Shown: in pieces, positions 1 to 12,341 of the stretch
Position numbering within the stretch: the stretch's first letter is position 1
Layout of the letters: the number at the start of each line of letters is the position of its first letter
Assembly: GCF_051622035.1 (NCBI RefSeq)
Contig: NC_135355.1
Location: 37,305,986-37,369,985 of the forward strand
Direction of reading: 5' to 3'
DNA: 64,000 bases
Source: Arctopsyche grandis
Lineage: Eukaryota; Arthropoda; Insecta; Trichoptera; Hydropsychidae
The notes under the pieces: model-generated
What the model was told of the DNA's origin: nothing
Databases searched by the model: none
Seen by the model: the letters and a program-made list of their open reading frames with translations, nothing else
Made by a program: the position numbers and the translations under genes

Positions 1-1130
1 ATCGTGTAAATTGCCGCTGTTTCGGAAACGTTACATACACATAACGGAACATATGAATGTCTCCATATAAAATGTACTGAAGAATATTTTTCGTTCTGCT
101 GTTTACGTACAGCTTCCGACTTGAGCTGTGCCGGTATAAACAAACCTTTAATCGTTTGGTTTGTATTCATTTTAACGGAAAAATATGCCACAAGCAAAAT
201 ATTCTTTGAAAATATGTATATTGTTCATAATACCATTACTCAAAAATTGAATCATTTATAAGTGTCAAGTGCTCAAGCATACATAATTATGATAAAAATG
301 TTTAATACCTTTCTTATATCATGACGAATCCATTAATATTTAAATTGGGCATAAGATGAAGTATGAATGATAGATTAAACCCTTAAAAAACATTTTTTTT
401 TACTTACCTCCTTTACGTTTCACATGGCTTTCGTGTTAGTGGTCATTTTTTATATCTCTTATCTCTTCGTTTTCATACTTTGCCATATTGCTCATTTTGG
501 TCATCAATATACGTTAATGTATCGTCTGCCATTATGTTGGAGATAAAATATCGTATACAACGGGTTTCAAATTTCGAGCTCATCGAGTTGCCTGACGTCT
601 ACAACGCCGACGTCAACCGCGTTATACTGTATTCTAACCTTTTCGCCTTGATATGCCCATTACAGATTTTAATTGTATAAACGCCTATAATTCACTCTAT
701 ATTTTATAAAATTTGCTCTATAGGTTCTCGTTATCTCTAATATTTAAATATTTATAGTTTTAACTCTCATATGTATATATAAATTTCAAATTTGGCGTCT
801 AGCTTCATGTAATGTAATACACGATATATATTGTTTTATGGCCAAATATGTCAAATCTGACATTTCACGGCTAAAAATATATCTCTTCACGGAGTTTTAT
901 CTGCGAGATAAGTATTCAATAAGAAGTTATATTGTATCTAATTGTTAATATGATTTACAATAAGCTTACATACATTTAGTTTTTTACAATAAGCTTACAT
1001 ATGTACATACATCACAAATAATTATTTTTAGTTATCAGCTGATTTTTCCTTTAATATTTGATTACAATCTATGTACGGAAAATTTTATTTATCCAAAAAT
1101 AATAATGTGGACCATTTGGTTAATATTCCA
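1..1130. other. AT-rich non-coding DNA, no gene seen
   Basis: No exon with convincing coding content was found. The stretch around 560-720 shares a motif (attttaattgtwtaaacgcc) with 36640-36720 and, inverted, with 9020-9060, so part of it is a dispersed repeat. It is presumably intron of, or upstream of, the CUB gene whose exons begin at 8166. Confidence 0.5.
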
Positions 1131-2210
1131 CTAATAATATCATTTAATCATCATCATCACCATCATCCACAGCCACTCACCATCCATTGCTGGATGAAGA
1201 CCCCTCTAACACACTTCCACTCGTCTCTGTTTTACGCAACTCTCATCCATCTCAACCCACACATTTTCCTAATTTCTTCTGACAATCTTCCTTTCACCCT
1301 TTTACATTCTCTCTAGTACCATTCTAGCACTTCTTTAGTCTACATTTCGTTGATTCTTCTAGCTATGTGACTCGCCCATTGCCATTTCAATTTCTTCACT
1401 CAATTCACTATATCCACTACCCTTGTCATAGTTTTCACCCACTAATTCCGTTTCCTTTCCTTTTTATGCCAAACATACAGCGTTCCATACTTCATTGAGT
1501 GCATTAGACTTTATGCAGCATCTTGGCGTTCAATGTCCAAATTTTACATCCATGCGTCATCACAGACAAAATGCATTGATCGAAGATCTTTGTCTTCAGG
1601 CAGAGTGGCATTTTTTATTTAAAAACATTATTCATTCGTCCAAATGCACTCCATCTAATTTCATACGTCTCTTTATTTATTTTTCTTTACTACCGGACAT
1701 GTCAATTATTTGACCTTAATATAAATAATTATTTACTACTTCTACTATTTTATCATCTATTGAAATGCTATCAGGTATGCAATAACTATTGAACATTAAT
1801 TTGGTCTTATCTACTTTAATTTTAATCCTACTTTCCCTGTTCAGCTGTGTTAGTCTGTAAAGCAGATCAGCTGGATCGCGAGCTATTAAAACTACACATA
1901 TCGTATGCAAACCGAAGATGACTCAAAAAGCTACCATTAATGCTTACTCATGCTGTGTCCCATTCCAAGTTCTTAAAAACACCCACAATCTCCACATTGA
2001 ATAGCTTAGGAGAGATAATGTCTCCTTGCCTTACTCCTTTTCCTATGTTAAATCTATCTGTATCTATAAAAAGTTTAACCAAAGCTGTAGCGTTCTTATA
2101 TGTATATTGCAGCTAACAGTCCCACATAAGGTTCCGGCACTCCCTGTGTTTGTAGAGCGTTAAATACTGCATAACTGTATACCTGTCTGTCTGTCTGTCT
2201 GTCTGAGATA
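1131..2210 (-). mobile_element. Degraded RTE-type LINE, 3' half
   Basis: Read on the minus strand, 2210-1716 gives broken reverse-transcriptase sequence. It includes a GVRQGDIISPKLFN block and a region downstream of the YADD motif (LIARDPADLLYRLTQLNRES), with stops and a frameshift at the catalytic aspartates. 1713-1140 continues into the C-terminal RTE domain and matches, at DNA level, the better preserved copy at 59290-59850. The 3' end is a short ATG/CATCAT microsatellite, which is typical of RTE elements. This is a dead copy. Confidence 0.75.
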
Positions 2211-2620
2211 ACGCTTGCCGTACTCACAGCTAAACCATCGCCAACAAAACGTATACGAATTAATAATAATAAAAGAAAAAACTTCTTTATATACGGTTTG
2301 TTACCAATGTTTTCTCTAAGCAAATAGACGTCTCCAAGTCAAGGCGTTTACCGCCATCTATTAAAAATTTATTTAATTAATTACTTTTTCTATCGATGTT
2401 TTATATTGTTTATATGTAGGTAGTTTTTACCATTTTTTTTTCATATTAAAAAATTAAATATAAATACTAAATTAAATATATTTAAAAGGTATTTGAAAAA
2501 AAAATCGACCGCATGCGGATCGAAAACAGGACCGACACATTACTTTTATTTGTTTTTATTTAATAATTTAACATGCCAACACCCATGCGATGATATGTCA
2601 TCGGGTACAACATTAGTTGA
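2170..2620 (+). mobile_element. Helitron-like element, family 2, short form
   Basis: It starts in a TCTGTCTGTCTG run followed by GAGATAACGC. It ends in a GCGATGA-TCATCG hairpin about ten bases before a CTAG-like terminus. Related copies lie at 12490-13163, 39047-39420, 47640-47850 and, inverted and longer, at 30637-31930. A 3' hairpin followed by CTAG is the hallmark of Helitrons. No Rep/helicase sequence is present, so it is non-autonomous. Confidence 0.5.
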
Positions 2621-3011
2621 AAATAGATTCCCAAATTTTATTATGTAATGAGTTATTATTACAATATGCACCTATTACCAGCAGCGTGGTCTAGTGGTGA
2701 ATGTTGAATTATTTCGTACTTGATGTTACGAGTTCGATTCACCGTTAAGTCTCGCTGTTGGCCAGTCCTTGATTTGTCTAGGTCGATCGTTTCTTATCAG
2801 AATTTGCCAATTTTTCTGATTTTCATTGAAACGATTCCTGTAAAATTGGCGTTTCCTTCCCAATTTTCTCTTGCGAACCTTTAGTTATTGTTATATCTTA
2901 GGTTTCGCCATATTGCTCACCATAGATGTCTCTGTGGTTGTTTATCGAATATAAAATTCGTATTGTTACATGAAAGTTATTCATCGTTATTTATCATCGT
3001 CATCGTGACAT

Positions 3012-3672
3012 CGAAAGACAAAGAAGAGCCATTAGTGTAAGGGCAAATATGCTGGCTAGACGATTTTTCCACTCCAGTGTAGAGGTTAAGAGACAATTAT
3101 TTATGTCCTTTTGTACTAGCCTCTATACTGGTGAATTATGGACCAGATACAAGCGGGAGACGATGAGGAAGATAAAAGTACAATACAACAACTGTTACCG
3201 TGCTCTTTTCGGGTTACCTAGGAGCTGTAGCGCGTCGCAAATGTTTGTAGAAGGGCATGTGCCTCACTTTGAAGCCATTCTCAGGATGAGAGCGGCCTCT
3301 CTACGTCTTCGTATATTTTTATCGCCTAATTGTCTTCTTGCTGCTGCATCTTCTCATTTGCATTCTTCATTGTATGTTCGATGGATGGAACTGCTACACC
3401 GACCGCCTTGAATAGACATTAAATTATTATTATTTATTATTATTAGACTTATTTATTATTATTTATTTATTATAATTATTATTCATTATTATTATTATTT
3501 ATTATCAGTAATATTTATATATTTACTTACGTATTTATTTATTTATTTTTTGTTTACTGTTTTTCAATACTTTTGTTATTATCTATATATTATTTATATG
3601 GGCGTTGGAGATTGCACTATTCTTCTCATCGTCTGGAATAAAAGCTATTATTATTATTATTATTATTATTAT
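3012..3672 (+). mobile_element. CR1-like LINE, C-terminus and 3' UTR
   Basis: An open frame to 3411 encodes the C-terminal tail of a non-LTR retrotransposon (RANMLARRFFHSSVEVKRQL, then YNNCYRALFGLPRSCSASQM). This is the arrangement seen after the reverse transcriptase of CR1-group elements. The 3' UTR is rich in TTATTATT and ends in GGAATAAAAGC plus an (ATT)n tail at 3650-3672. It sits inside the SINE that starts at 2683. A related copy lies inverted at 33160-33540. Confidence 0.7.
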
Positions 3673-3701
3673 CGTATTAATACGATGTTTGTAATATATG
3701 T

Positions 3702-3846
3702 ATAATTATTTATTTATTTATTTATTTATTTTAAACAGACCATTGTGGCATAACAGGAATTCCTAAAGCGCCACAATGGTCAAAAAATATAACACAAAAA
3801 AGAAAAAAAACAAAATAACAATTAAACATAAACATAAATACATCCA
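3702..3846 (-). mobile_element. LINE 3' tail with class-3 hairpin
   Basis: This short insertion lies inside the SINE, judged by comparison with 21075-21110. Its minus strand has a 12-bp perfect stem (3738-3749 with 3770-3781, GACCATTGTGGC) around a 20-nt loop, then an (AAATA)n-type tail. The same hairpin class ends the LINE remnant at 60860-61640. Confidence 0.6.
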
Positions 3847-4139
3847 TAATGACCATAGATGTCAGATATTTAGATTTACATGTATCTATGTAATAATTAT
3901 GTGGACCAGGAAGGCGCATTTGGGGTTTACCTGTTAAGCCTTCCTGGTATATTTGTATATATGTATGTGAAAAATAAAATAAATTAGCCTTACCGGACAT
4001 TCCCGATTGTAAAACAATCTTTAGTAATGTATAGGTAAATACATACGTACATATGGTGATTGGAGCTGTAATTCCACTTGCTGGCTGGTTTTTTTTTTTT
4101 ATTATGTCTGTGAATATCAAGCTATTGAATGTTTTGAAA

Positions 4140-4450
4140 CTTTTCCGGTGTGGCAATTTTAACCTTTTGCGCGCGGAGTCGTTCGTTGCGTACAATTTCC
4201 GCCGTCTCGCGAACAATCGGCGGGGAATCGTAACGGCGTCCATTTTTTAACTTATTCGGTGCGTAACGACGCCGTTTTCCAAATTCTAGAGATGAACACG
4301 CCCAGATAGAAGATTTAGAATAGGGAAGACGTCGCTTCATTTATTCGCGACGGCCGTTACGGTTGGCGCTTTACGATCGAATTTTACGCATAATTCTGTC
4401 GGCCATCTTTAATCGCCGCTTGCCGATTTCGATGCGAATTTCTTCGATCC
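4140..4450. other. CpG-rich unique block in non-coding DNA
   Basis: It is much richer in G+C and CpG than its surroundings (runs such as CGCGCGGAGTCG and GACGGCCGTTACGG), shows no resemblance to the repeats here and has no usable open frame. It may be a regulatory element of the CUB gene. No direct evidence of function is visible. Confidence 0.25.
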
Positions 4451-4589
4451 CACCCCCCCCTCACACACACTTTCACCAACTACCCCTTTATTTCAATATC
4501 GCGATATGAGATTTTCCTTTTCCATTGTGATTTCCCTAGTAGACGATGCGGACTACTTTAAAACAGAGCCGATACAACCTTGTGTGTAA

Positions 4590-4675
4590 TATCCACATAT
4601 TTATTTTATTTTTATTCAATCAATCAATGTACACTCGTCATTACAGATCGCTCCAATGTGACTATTGTACTATAA
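4590..4675 (-). mobile_element. LINE/SINE tail fragment, class-2 hairpin
   Basis: The minus strand carries a decayed class-2 loop (ATTGGAGCGATCTGTAAT) between arms of the ACTCGTC/GACGAGT type, followed by an A/T-rich tail. It is severely 5' truncated. Confidence 0.5.
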
Positions 4676-4689
4676 AAATCAAGAAATTA

Positions 4690-5095
4690 TATAGCCAAAA
4701 GCATAACTCGGTCGTTAAGCTTCTGCTTAACACCGAGAGGCGCCGGGTTCGATCCCATGAACTGACCTCGATTTAAAAGAAGTATATCGGTAGTGCTGCT
4801 GGTCAGACTTGGATATTTGTGACTCCGGGTTGATCGTTTCCTATCAGAGTTTGCCAATTTTTCTGATTTCATTGTTGAAACGGTTCCCGATTCAAATCGG
4901 CTAATACCTACTGTGTCACTACTATTTGAGTATGATTAATTTACAATAAAATGTATGTACACTTCATATATGTGTCGTTAATTTACAAGTTTTCGGTGTC
5001 TCTTAATTCAGCGACTTGTGTAATAAAAATGCTGCATTGTTTGTAATTGACCAGAAAAGCGCATTGGAGTTACCTGTAAGGCCTTCCTGGTATAC
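4690..5095 (+). mobile_element. tRNA-derived SINE with class-1 tail
   Basis: The tRNA-like head (TCGGTCGTTAAGCTTCTGCT, then GGGTTCGATCC) is followed by the shared core (GTTTGCCAATTTTTCTGATT) and ends at 5050-5095 in the class-1 hairpin with loop GCATTGGAGTTACCTGTAAG. Confidence 0.65.
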
Positions 5096-5112
5096 ATACA
5101 TACATATATATA

Positions 5113-5640
5113 TAGCCAGCAGTTTGGCTTAATGGTAGCGTATATATTTAGCACCACTGAGGTCGAAGGTTCGAGTCCTCGTCAAACTACTGGTTAGATT
5201 TGGGGGTTTTATGACTCCAAATCGATCGTTTCTCTATCAGAATTTACCAATTTTATCTGGTGATTGTTGAAACGGTTCCTGAAAATTGGTATTAGATCAT
5301 TTCCTGTTGTCACAAAATCTGTGTGTATAATTTGTGAAAATTATGCACAGTAATCTGAAATCTATAGATATCTCTATAGACATCTCTATAATTTCGTGTT
5401 TATTATTTGTATAAAAATTGTAATAATAATTGTACACAAAAATCTAAAAATAATCCATAGATGTCTCTATGATTACTATTTCTGTACTGATTAATTGTTA
5501 TATGCTATGTATTCTGATTGTATATGTATTATTGTATTTCTGACCGTTATCGTACACTCGTCGCATTGGAGCGATCTGTAATGACGAGTGTATATTGATT
5601 GTTACAATAAAATAATATATATAAAAAATAAAATAAAATA
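5113..5640 (+). mobile_element. tRNA-derived SINE with class-2 tail
   Basis: The head at 5113-5190 has A-box-like TGGCTTAATGG and B-box GGTTCGAGTCC. The core is the one shared by the other SINEs here. The 3' end carries the class-2 hairpin: arms 5553-5562 and 5583-5592, ten perfect pairs, with a 20-nt loop. An AATAAAATAA-type tail follows. Confidence 0.7.
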
Positions 5641-5739
5641 TATATTTTAATATATAATTCTAAACCATATATTATATGACATCTATGGTCAGACATTGCA
5701 AACATCGTATACAATATGATCAATAAACAAATACGATCA

Positions 5740-5960
5740 AGATCGAAATACTTCTTAAGAGTATTAAAAGGAAGTATTCAATTTTGTCCGAGCTTAAATT
5801 TTGGGCGCCTGAATGCGATAGAACTTTGCGTTATCGTCAACTTTTCCAACTTATTGTTATGAAAACGTCTAATTTCCCATCGACCAACGATCTCTTTGTG
5901 CTGAGAGTACACGCTGTGTATAAATATTCGGAGGATTTATTCCGATGATTCATTCGGAGT
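5740..5960 (+). mobile_element. Decayed LINE C-terminal fragment
   Basis: It resembles the LINE end at 10790-11172: both contain a gaatgygrtagarctttgcg-like stretch followed by ACTTTTCCAAC. Frames are broken. The similarity was judged by eye, so the assignment is tentative. Confidence 0.4.
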
Positions 5961-6289
5961 TGGCTGGTTGACGGATCAACAACAATGAACTACTTCTACT
6001 AATGCGTATTTCACTTCGATCTCGGAAATATATCTTAATATCCACGCTATAGCTTAATTGATCGATTTATATTAACATATCTGTAACACTTCGCTTTTCA
6101 TTACCGAGAAATTTGAACTCTCTTGAAATGTAGCATGATAGAAATAGTTAATTTGATACTCCCGCTTGATCAAATTAACTGGATATAATCCGCTTAGAAA
6201 ATGGTAACAATATTATCGTCGGTATTATATCTATGTATTATATCGGTATTATATCTTCTTACATATATATTTTTGACGTCATGAGCAAT

Positions 6290-6830
6290 CGAAAGATTTG
6301 AATTCAAACCCTATCGCGTTACTATTTATACGCGGTATCTCTTCTCTGAGTGGACGGAAGCTATCGCCTCAGAGGAAAAGAGTACTGGAAGGAAAAAAAA
6401 GAGGAACCTTCGAAGATAACCGGGATAGACGGCGAGTTCCGGCCGAACGGGAGGAAAAGTGCCGGAAAAACCGATCGCGACGGCTTATCTTGGATTTCAA
6501 TTTAGCTCTTTTCTCCCCGGAACTAGGTGGAAAATGTACACGTGAAACAATATGAAAGTTTAAAACGTACGGGGAAAGAAAAGCATCGCCCACGCCGACT
6601 GGTTTTCCTCCCCCAAACCCTCTTCCTCTTGGACCGAGTCGTCCGACCAAACTTTTCTAATCAAACCTCGCTTCTAGACATAATCCGGCCACAAAACGCC
6701 AGCCACATAAATTTCACTATGGCCACAAGAGGAAAATCTGATCGAAAAGTCTCAAATAAAATACCCTCTTCGAAGCTATGTCTGAAATGCGCGACGCTAA
6801 ATCGTTTAAGTTTTGCACCGCACTAAACTT
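6290..6830. other. Unique GC-richer block, no gene recognised
   Basis: It is purine-rich, comparatively GC-rich and non-repetitive, with overlapping open frames of 85-99 codons on both strands. None resembles a known protein or has splice context that ties it to the CUB gene. It may be intronic regulatory sequence or an untranslated exon. Confidence 0.25.
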
Positions 6831-7149
6831 TTGCAAACCACTTTCGTTGAAATACATCGTCTATTAACGCAGCCTCTTCCAAACTGGCAAACGCACACTG
6901 TATATGTATACGTCTTTTAATAGCACTTGCGTCATTGCTTTACTCCTACCTGGCCTGAAAAGACATTTTCCTTTATTACTCGATTTTTCTTATTCTCTTT
7001 CTATATTGAAATTTTCTGCTTAACTTTAACGGTAATCAATATTCTAACGTTTCAGCGTAACTTCTTTAGATAATATTTTTCTATGATAAAATCCAAAAAA
7101 TATATAATTCAAAAACAACCTCATACCTATACCTATACCAGTATATTTT

Positions 7150-7610
7150 TTCATAAATAATAGAAATAAAATTAATTTATAATACACCCATATATACTAA
7201 CTTGAAAAAACTACATGCCATATATAATATCCCGTTTGTTACAGACATTACTAACAAACTAACCAGTAGATTCTATGACAGAATCACTAATAACCATACT
7301 AACACACTTGTGAAGAGTCTCGGTGATTAAAACAGAATGTATATACCCTTCAGGTATAAAAACAAATTACCTAAACACAATCTGCTTTAGGTCATCGACT
7401 TTAGAGAGTATTTAATTAATATTATGTATTAGATGTATTATGAGCATTTATAAGAATTGTAAATAGGTTTTTGAGCTCTTTTTCCTATTATGCTGTACAT
7501 TAACATTAGAATAATGTAATTACTGATTACTAACCATATTAAATTAAATTATAAAATATAAAATGATCAGTAGATCACTAGCTATTAAATTAGATATAAG
7601 ATGTATTGTG
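7150..7610 (+). mobile_element. Jockey-like LINE, C-terminus and 3' UTR
   Basis: It encodes a broken version of the C-terminal tail better seen at 15952-16510 (IPFVTDITNKLTSRFYDRIT). It then shares the 3' UTR (ATGATCAGTAGATCACTAGC). The 3' end is cut at about 7610 by the fold-back element that follows. Confidence 0.7.
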
Positions 7611-7835
7611 ACGATCTCCGTGACGAGCCAGAATGTTAAATTACAGAAAACACAAATATCGGAAGGCAAAGATCGAAAATCTAAAGATCTTAAGTCGGAA
7701 GATCAAAAAAAAAGGGTGCATGGTAAACGGTACATACTTGCGTACATACTCACTTAATTTGCGCGAGCAGGGTACAACAGGAACAAGAGTAACAGGCTTT
7801 TCCTCCCGTATTCTGCGTGCGCACATAGTTTTGCG
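7611..7835 (+). mobile_element. One arm of the fold-back MITE
   Basis: It begins with the terminal motif TCTCCGTGACGAGCC and contains the GATCGAAAATC / AAGATCTTAAGTCGGAAGATC subrepeats. It ends at CTTTTCCTCCCGTATTCTGC, the fold point. The complete two-armed copy lies at 21268-21678. Confidence 0.65.
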
Positions 7836-7990
7836 CTGTCAGTTCTGAGAACTCTAGTGGGAAGTGGCTGGATGCCGTTACCAACCACTAAATCCATTCG
7901 GGGGTCTCCATTGTTAGCCGACAGCACTTAAGTCTGGAGATAATCCTCGAAAACCAATTATAACGGCGGCTCCTTTCAGCATATGCTACA
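7836..7990 (+). repeat. LTR-like fragment
   Basis: The terminal stretch CGAAAACCAATTATAACGGC followed by GGCTCCTTTCAGCATATGC matches 18791-18841 and, more loosely, the 3' end of the solo LTR at 47080-47474. It is probably the end of a related LTR. No matching target duplication was found. Confidence 0.4.
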
Positions 7991-8165
7991 ATATGTATGT
8001 AAATTTGTAAGTTTGCTAATCTTTGAAATTAATATTACCACAGTACGTACTCTTTGTGTATATAAATTAATGTTAAACATGTTAATATGTATATGTACAT
8101 GTATTGTTTGTAACAGAAGTATTACTCAATGTACTGACTTGTGTTTTTTATTTTGTTTTTTTCAG

Positions 8166-8325
8166 CCGGAATGGCTTCCAGTGGCTTTACGCAGTTGGAG
8201 CAGTGTTCAGTTGGTATATTACGTAGGTCATTACACATGGACATCTAAGGGATTTTCGTTTAGGGCTTCTTACCAATTCAACGACGATGCCCTTTGCGGA
8301 CATCACACGGTCACCACGCACTCAG
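8166..8325 (+). CDS. CUB gene exon: end of first CUB, start of second
   Basis: The polypyrimidine tract TTATTTTGTTTTTTTCAG precedes it. The exon starts in phase 0 at a CCG codon and ends one base into a glycine codon. It encodes the last beta strands of one CUB domain, then DDALCGHH, which opens the next. Confidence 0.8.
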
Positions 8326-8916
8326 GTGAACTATATTTACGACTTCAATTCCCATTTCAGCACAAAACACACCGAAACAAAAACAACAGCCTTGTTTTTT
8401 AAACGACATATAACCTAGCTTTGTACATTCATACATATAAAAAACACAACAATAGAAAATACGATGTAAATTTATAATATTTCCTTCGATTTTAAAAGCT
8501 TTACCCGATAGACGTCGGATTTTAGTAGGAAACGGAAGCGTAATAAACTTTGAATAAACTGAATCTCACGTTCAAAGACGGATTGTTGTTTTTCCATTAA
8601 ATTTTATATCCATTTATATTCCTTCGACCGACCTCTCCCTTTTAATATATCGTTAATATTATATACCTGGGTGTATTCGCATAAAAAATGTACCGGCAGA
8701 AAGTCCCTTTGAAAAATTCTATTAAGCCAGATATTATATCGCACACGTTTCACAACACGTGTGCGACCGAAATATAATATCGTACATCTTTTGAAATACA
8801 TATTAAGCATGTCGTAAACGCAATCAATATTAATATAATTTACGGAATTGAACGTGAAAAATTACGACGCTCAGAAGTAAAATTAATACTTTCAATTAAA
8901 TATTATATTTGTTATA

Positions 8917-8970
<54 letters not shown>

Positions 8971-11900
8971 GAGAGATAATGAGAGCCTGATAATACAAAT
9001 TTTATACGATATATTGTAATATTGATAAAGTTATAGGCGTTTAAACAATTAAAATCTACCAAACCAGTGTGGGGTGGAAAGTCAAACAATACTGAATTCG
9101 TATACATGTTTATTTGAATTATATTTCACCATCAAACTTTAAATCTCTATCAGCGGCCAAACCTCGCAAAATGGCAAAGTTTCAAAGCGATCGGAAGAAT
9201 GTAGGAAGTTCGTCAGACCGATTGGCGAAGTGAAACTAAGTAAAACCTTGGGAAAATTGCAATTGAATTAAATGGTCAAAACTACAGTTTATTCATAAGC
9301 TTGGTCAGTAAATGCTTTTATTGGATTCATGAAAATGTCCATTATATAAATTTAGCAAATCCTCCACGTAGTTTTGGCGTCAAAAAATTATACGTATATG
9401 TAACTTGTAAGGTCAAATCACAAAACGCTTGTAAAAATAAATCATTTAATAAAAATATTGACCAATTGATATACATAAATAAGCTTATACATACATGTAT
9501 GATCTGTTATATAAAATTTGAAAGTGGCAGAAGCTTAATTTTCAGTTCCAAAAACACTATTTATGTTTAACTTAATTCACAAATTGATATCACTTATTTT
9601 AATTAGATATGTTCAGAATCTCGAAAAGCTGAATCAACGTATTAAAGACCAACAATATTTTTAAACGTTGTAAAACGAAAAACATTATATTTAATGTTTT
9701 GCAAAATATTTCTCGACTGGTTGTAAATAATGATGACACACACTCAATCATTAAATGACATAAAAACGTGATCAGAGATCAACACTGAATACAAAGTCTG
9801 GTAGGATTAGTAATCTTGGATCAGTCTTCAAAATATACAGATTAAAGTTTCTGATTTCCAGGGTCACGGAACGGAGCTCGGAATCATTCCCGGGATTCCC
9901 GGGAACCCTGGACATATGTATGATGTAAACATTTTTTTCTTTCAATTTAATTTATTTTTTATAAATATGAAATTTATTTATTAAAAAAATATTTTAAATT
10001 AAATAAACAATGTATCTATTTGCTGGTTAAAATTTAATAATGAAAAATAGTATAAAAGTAGAAGTGGAATGCTTATTTTCTAGATGTAGAACAAAAATTT
10101 CCAGTAATAAAATAGCTCTTTCAGTTTCGTTCGAATTAGGTTTATAGTTAAAAAAGATGAACACATTTTTTTTGTCTTCGATAACTTCTTATTCAACTCT
10201 TCATTCATCATCAAATACACAATCGTTTACTTCATTGTGGAATCGTCGATATAGGAAGGACACACTTGATACATACATATTGGTTTCATCGCAGGATATA
10301 CATACATTCGCCTTTATAAAACCATTTAAAGAGCGTTTTGATTAAAATATTTTTCCCGGGATTTGATATGAGAATTATCGAGATACGGTACATCAAAAAT
10401 TTCGTGAATTCCCGGGGATATCTATCCCGGAAATTCACGGAAACCTGTGCAGAAACGTTCACAGGTAGGATTAGTAATCTCGGAGCCATCTTCAAAATAC
10501 AATATACATAAACACTCAATTTAAAGAACATCAAAACGTGTTCAGAGATCAACAGTGATTAAAAAATCTGTCAGGATTAGTAATTTGAACTATCTTTAAA
10601 ATACACAGATAAACACACTAAATATAAATAACGTAACAACGTGATCAGAGATCAACAGTGAATACATAATCTGGAGATGGAAATTTATATCATTTATTCT
10701 TAGATGCCTTTATATGAGGAAATATAAATATTACCCCTATTTATTTCCCACTGCCTTTTTACAAGGTATGCTAGGCTTTGACTCACTATCTTCGAGAATA
10801 AATATTGCCATTTCCAAATATCTCTTTGGAGTATTAGAAGGGAATAATTTTCAACCATTCGATTTTATTGAAATTTAAATTTTCTGTGCCCGAATGTGGT
10901 AGAGCTTTGCGTCATCATTTACTTTTCCAACATATTCCTGTGAAAATATCTGCTTTCAATAACTCGTTTCTTGTAAAGGTTTTCCGGTTCCTTGATGTGA
11001 CAGATGAACATTTGGACCTGTTCAATTGTCATGTTGACGAGCTGGTCAGTTTAATGAGATTCAACACAAGTCTATTTGAATGAGATGAATGATTGATAAT
11101 TTTTTTTTGTTCTTTTCTTTTTTTGTAAGACTGGTGTTACACTTCGGGGCAACCTGTCAGGTCACATTGGTCATATTATTGTTATTATTATTATAAAAAT
11201 AATAAATAAATATGTACATATGTACAATAGATAAATAAAATCATGTTTGATATACATATAAGCGTATTAAAATTGTTCATGCTTCCGAATTTAAACGTGG
11301 GGATCCGTCTAAAGACAGAAAGAAAGTATACTGTCAATGCGACAAGACTTATTGACTCGCCCGAGCTCTGAAGCCGATACATCTTCAGGAGAGGACATCT
11401 AAAAAGGATTCAACGTCGAGATAAAGGGACAGAGAAACGCCGGACAGCGAAAAAGACTTTTCAGGAATCCAATTCAGTTTTACTTTGTGTAAAACTGCGG
11501 AGCACCTCTTCGCAAACAAAGTCATCCAATAAAGAACTCCTTCAAAATATATACACCAAACGAAAAAAAAATGCAATTATAAACATAAATACATATTTTG
11601 ATTTTTAAATGCTTTTTATTATTACTAAATTATGTTCACAATACATCTTATGTCTATTTTAATAGCTACTGATCATTTTCTATTTTACAATTTTAATTTA
11701 ATTTTGTTAGTAATCAAAGTGTTATATTATTCTAATGTTAATGTACAGCATAATAGAAAAAACAGCCCAAAAACCTATTTACAATTCTTATAAATGCTCA
11801 TAATACATCTAATACATAATATTAATTAAAGACTGTCTAAATTCGACGATCTAAAACAGATTGTGTTTAGGCAATCTGTGTTGTGTTGTACATACATACA

Positions 11901-12278
11901 TACATATAACAAACTCCCAAACATGATTTTTCAATTTGGCTTACGCTCTTATTAATTAATGTCACTCTCGTGTATTTCACGTGTTCGACTCAAAGTCAAT
12001 TTTATACACTCTTTTATACGCACGTGGATAAATCGTTATATGTACATATGTACGTGGGTATATTCGTAGTAGCCTTAATATCCATTTTTAATGGTCCATC
12101 GCAACCGTCCATTGCTAATTCAGTCCGTGAGATTTACGGAGAAATTGAATCAACGGGAACAAAGCTTCGGAACCGTAAAAATAAATTTCACAACCCCTCG
12201 ATTTTAAATTAATTAAATCTGTCGCGTAAACAACGAAATTCAATTTGATATGAAAATGATTGAACGGTCGACATTTTC

Positions 12279-12341
<63 letters not shown>

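Larger units (their letters stand above)
2683..3965 (+). mobile_element. tRNA-derived SINE split by two LINE insertions
   Basis: The tRNA-like head at 2683-2755 has an A box (TGGTCTAGTGG) and a B box (GAGTTCGATTC). A core follows (TCGATCGTTTCTTATCAGAA then TTGCCAATTTTTCTGATT). Comparison with the uninterrupted copy at 20744-21200 shows that the element resumes at about 3672-3701 and again at 3847-3965, after foreign inserts. It ends in the class-1 hairpin: arms 3905-3915 and 3938-3948, an 11-bp perfect stem with a 22-nt loop. Confidence 0.7.

Noticed and set aside
1071-1316. 81-codon plus-strand frame with a His run
   Set aside because: It is the antisense of the RTE 3' microsatellite and C-terminus.
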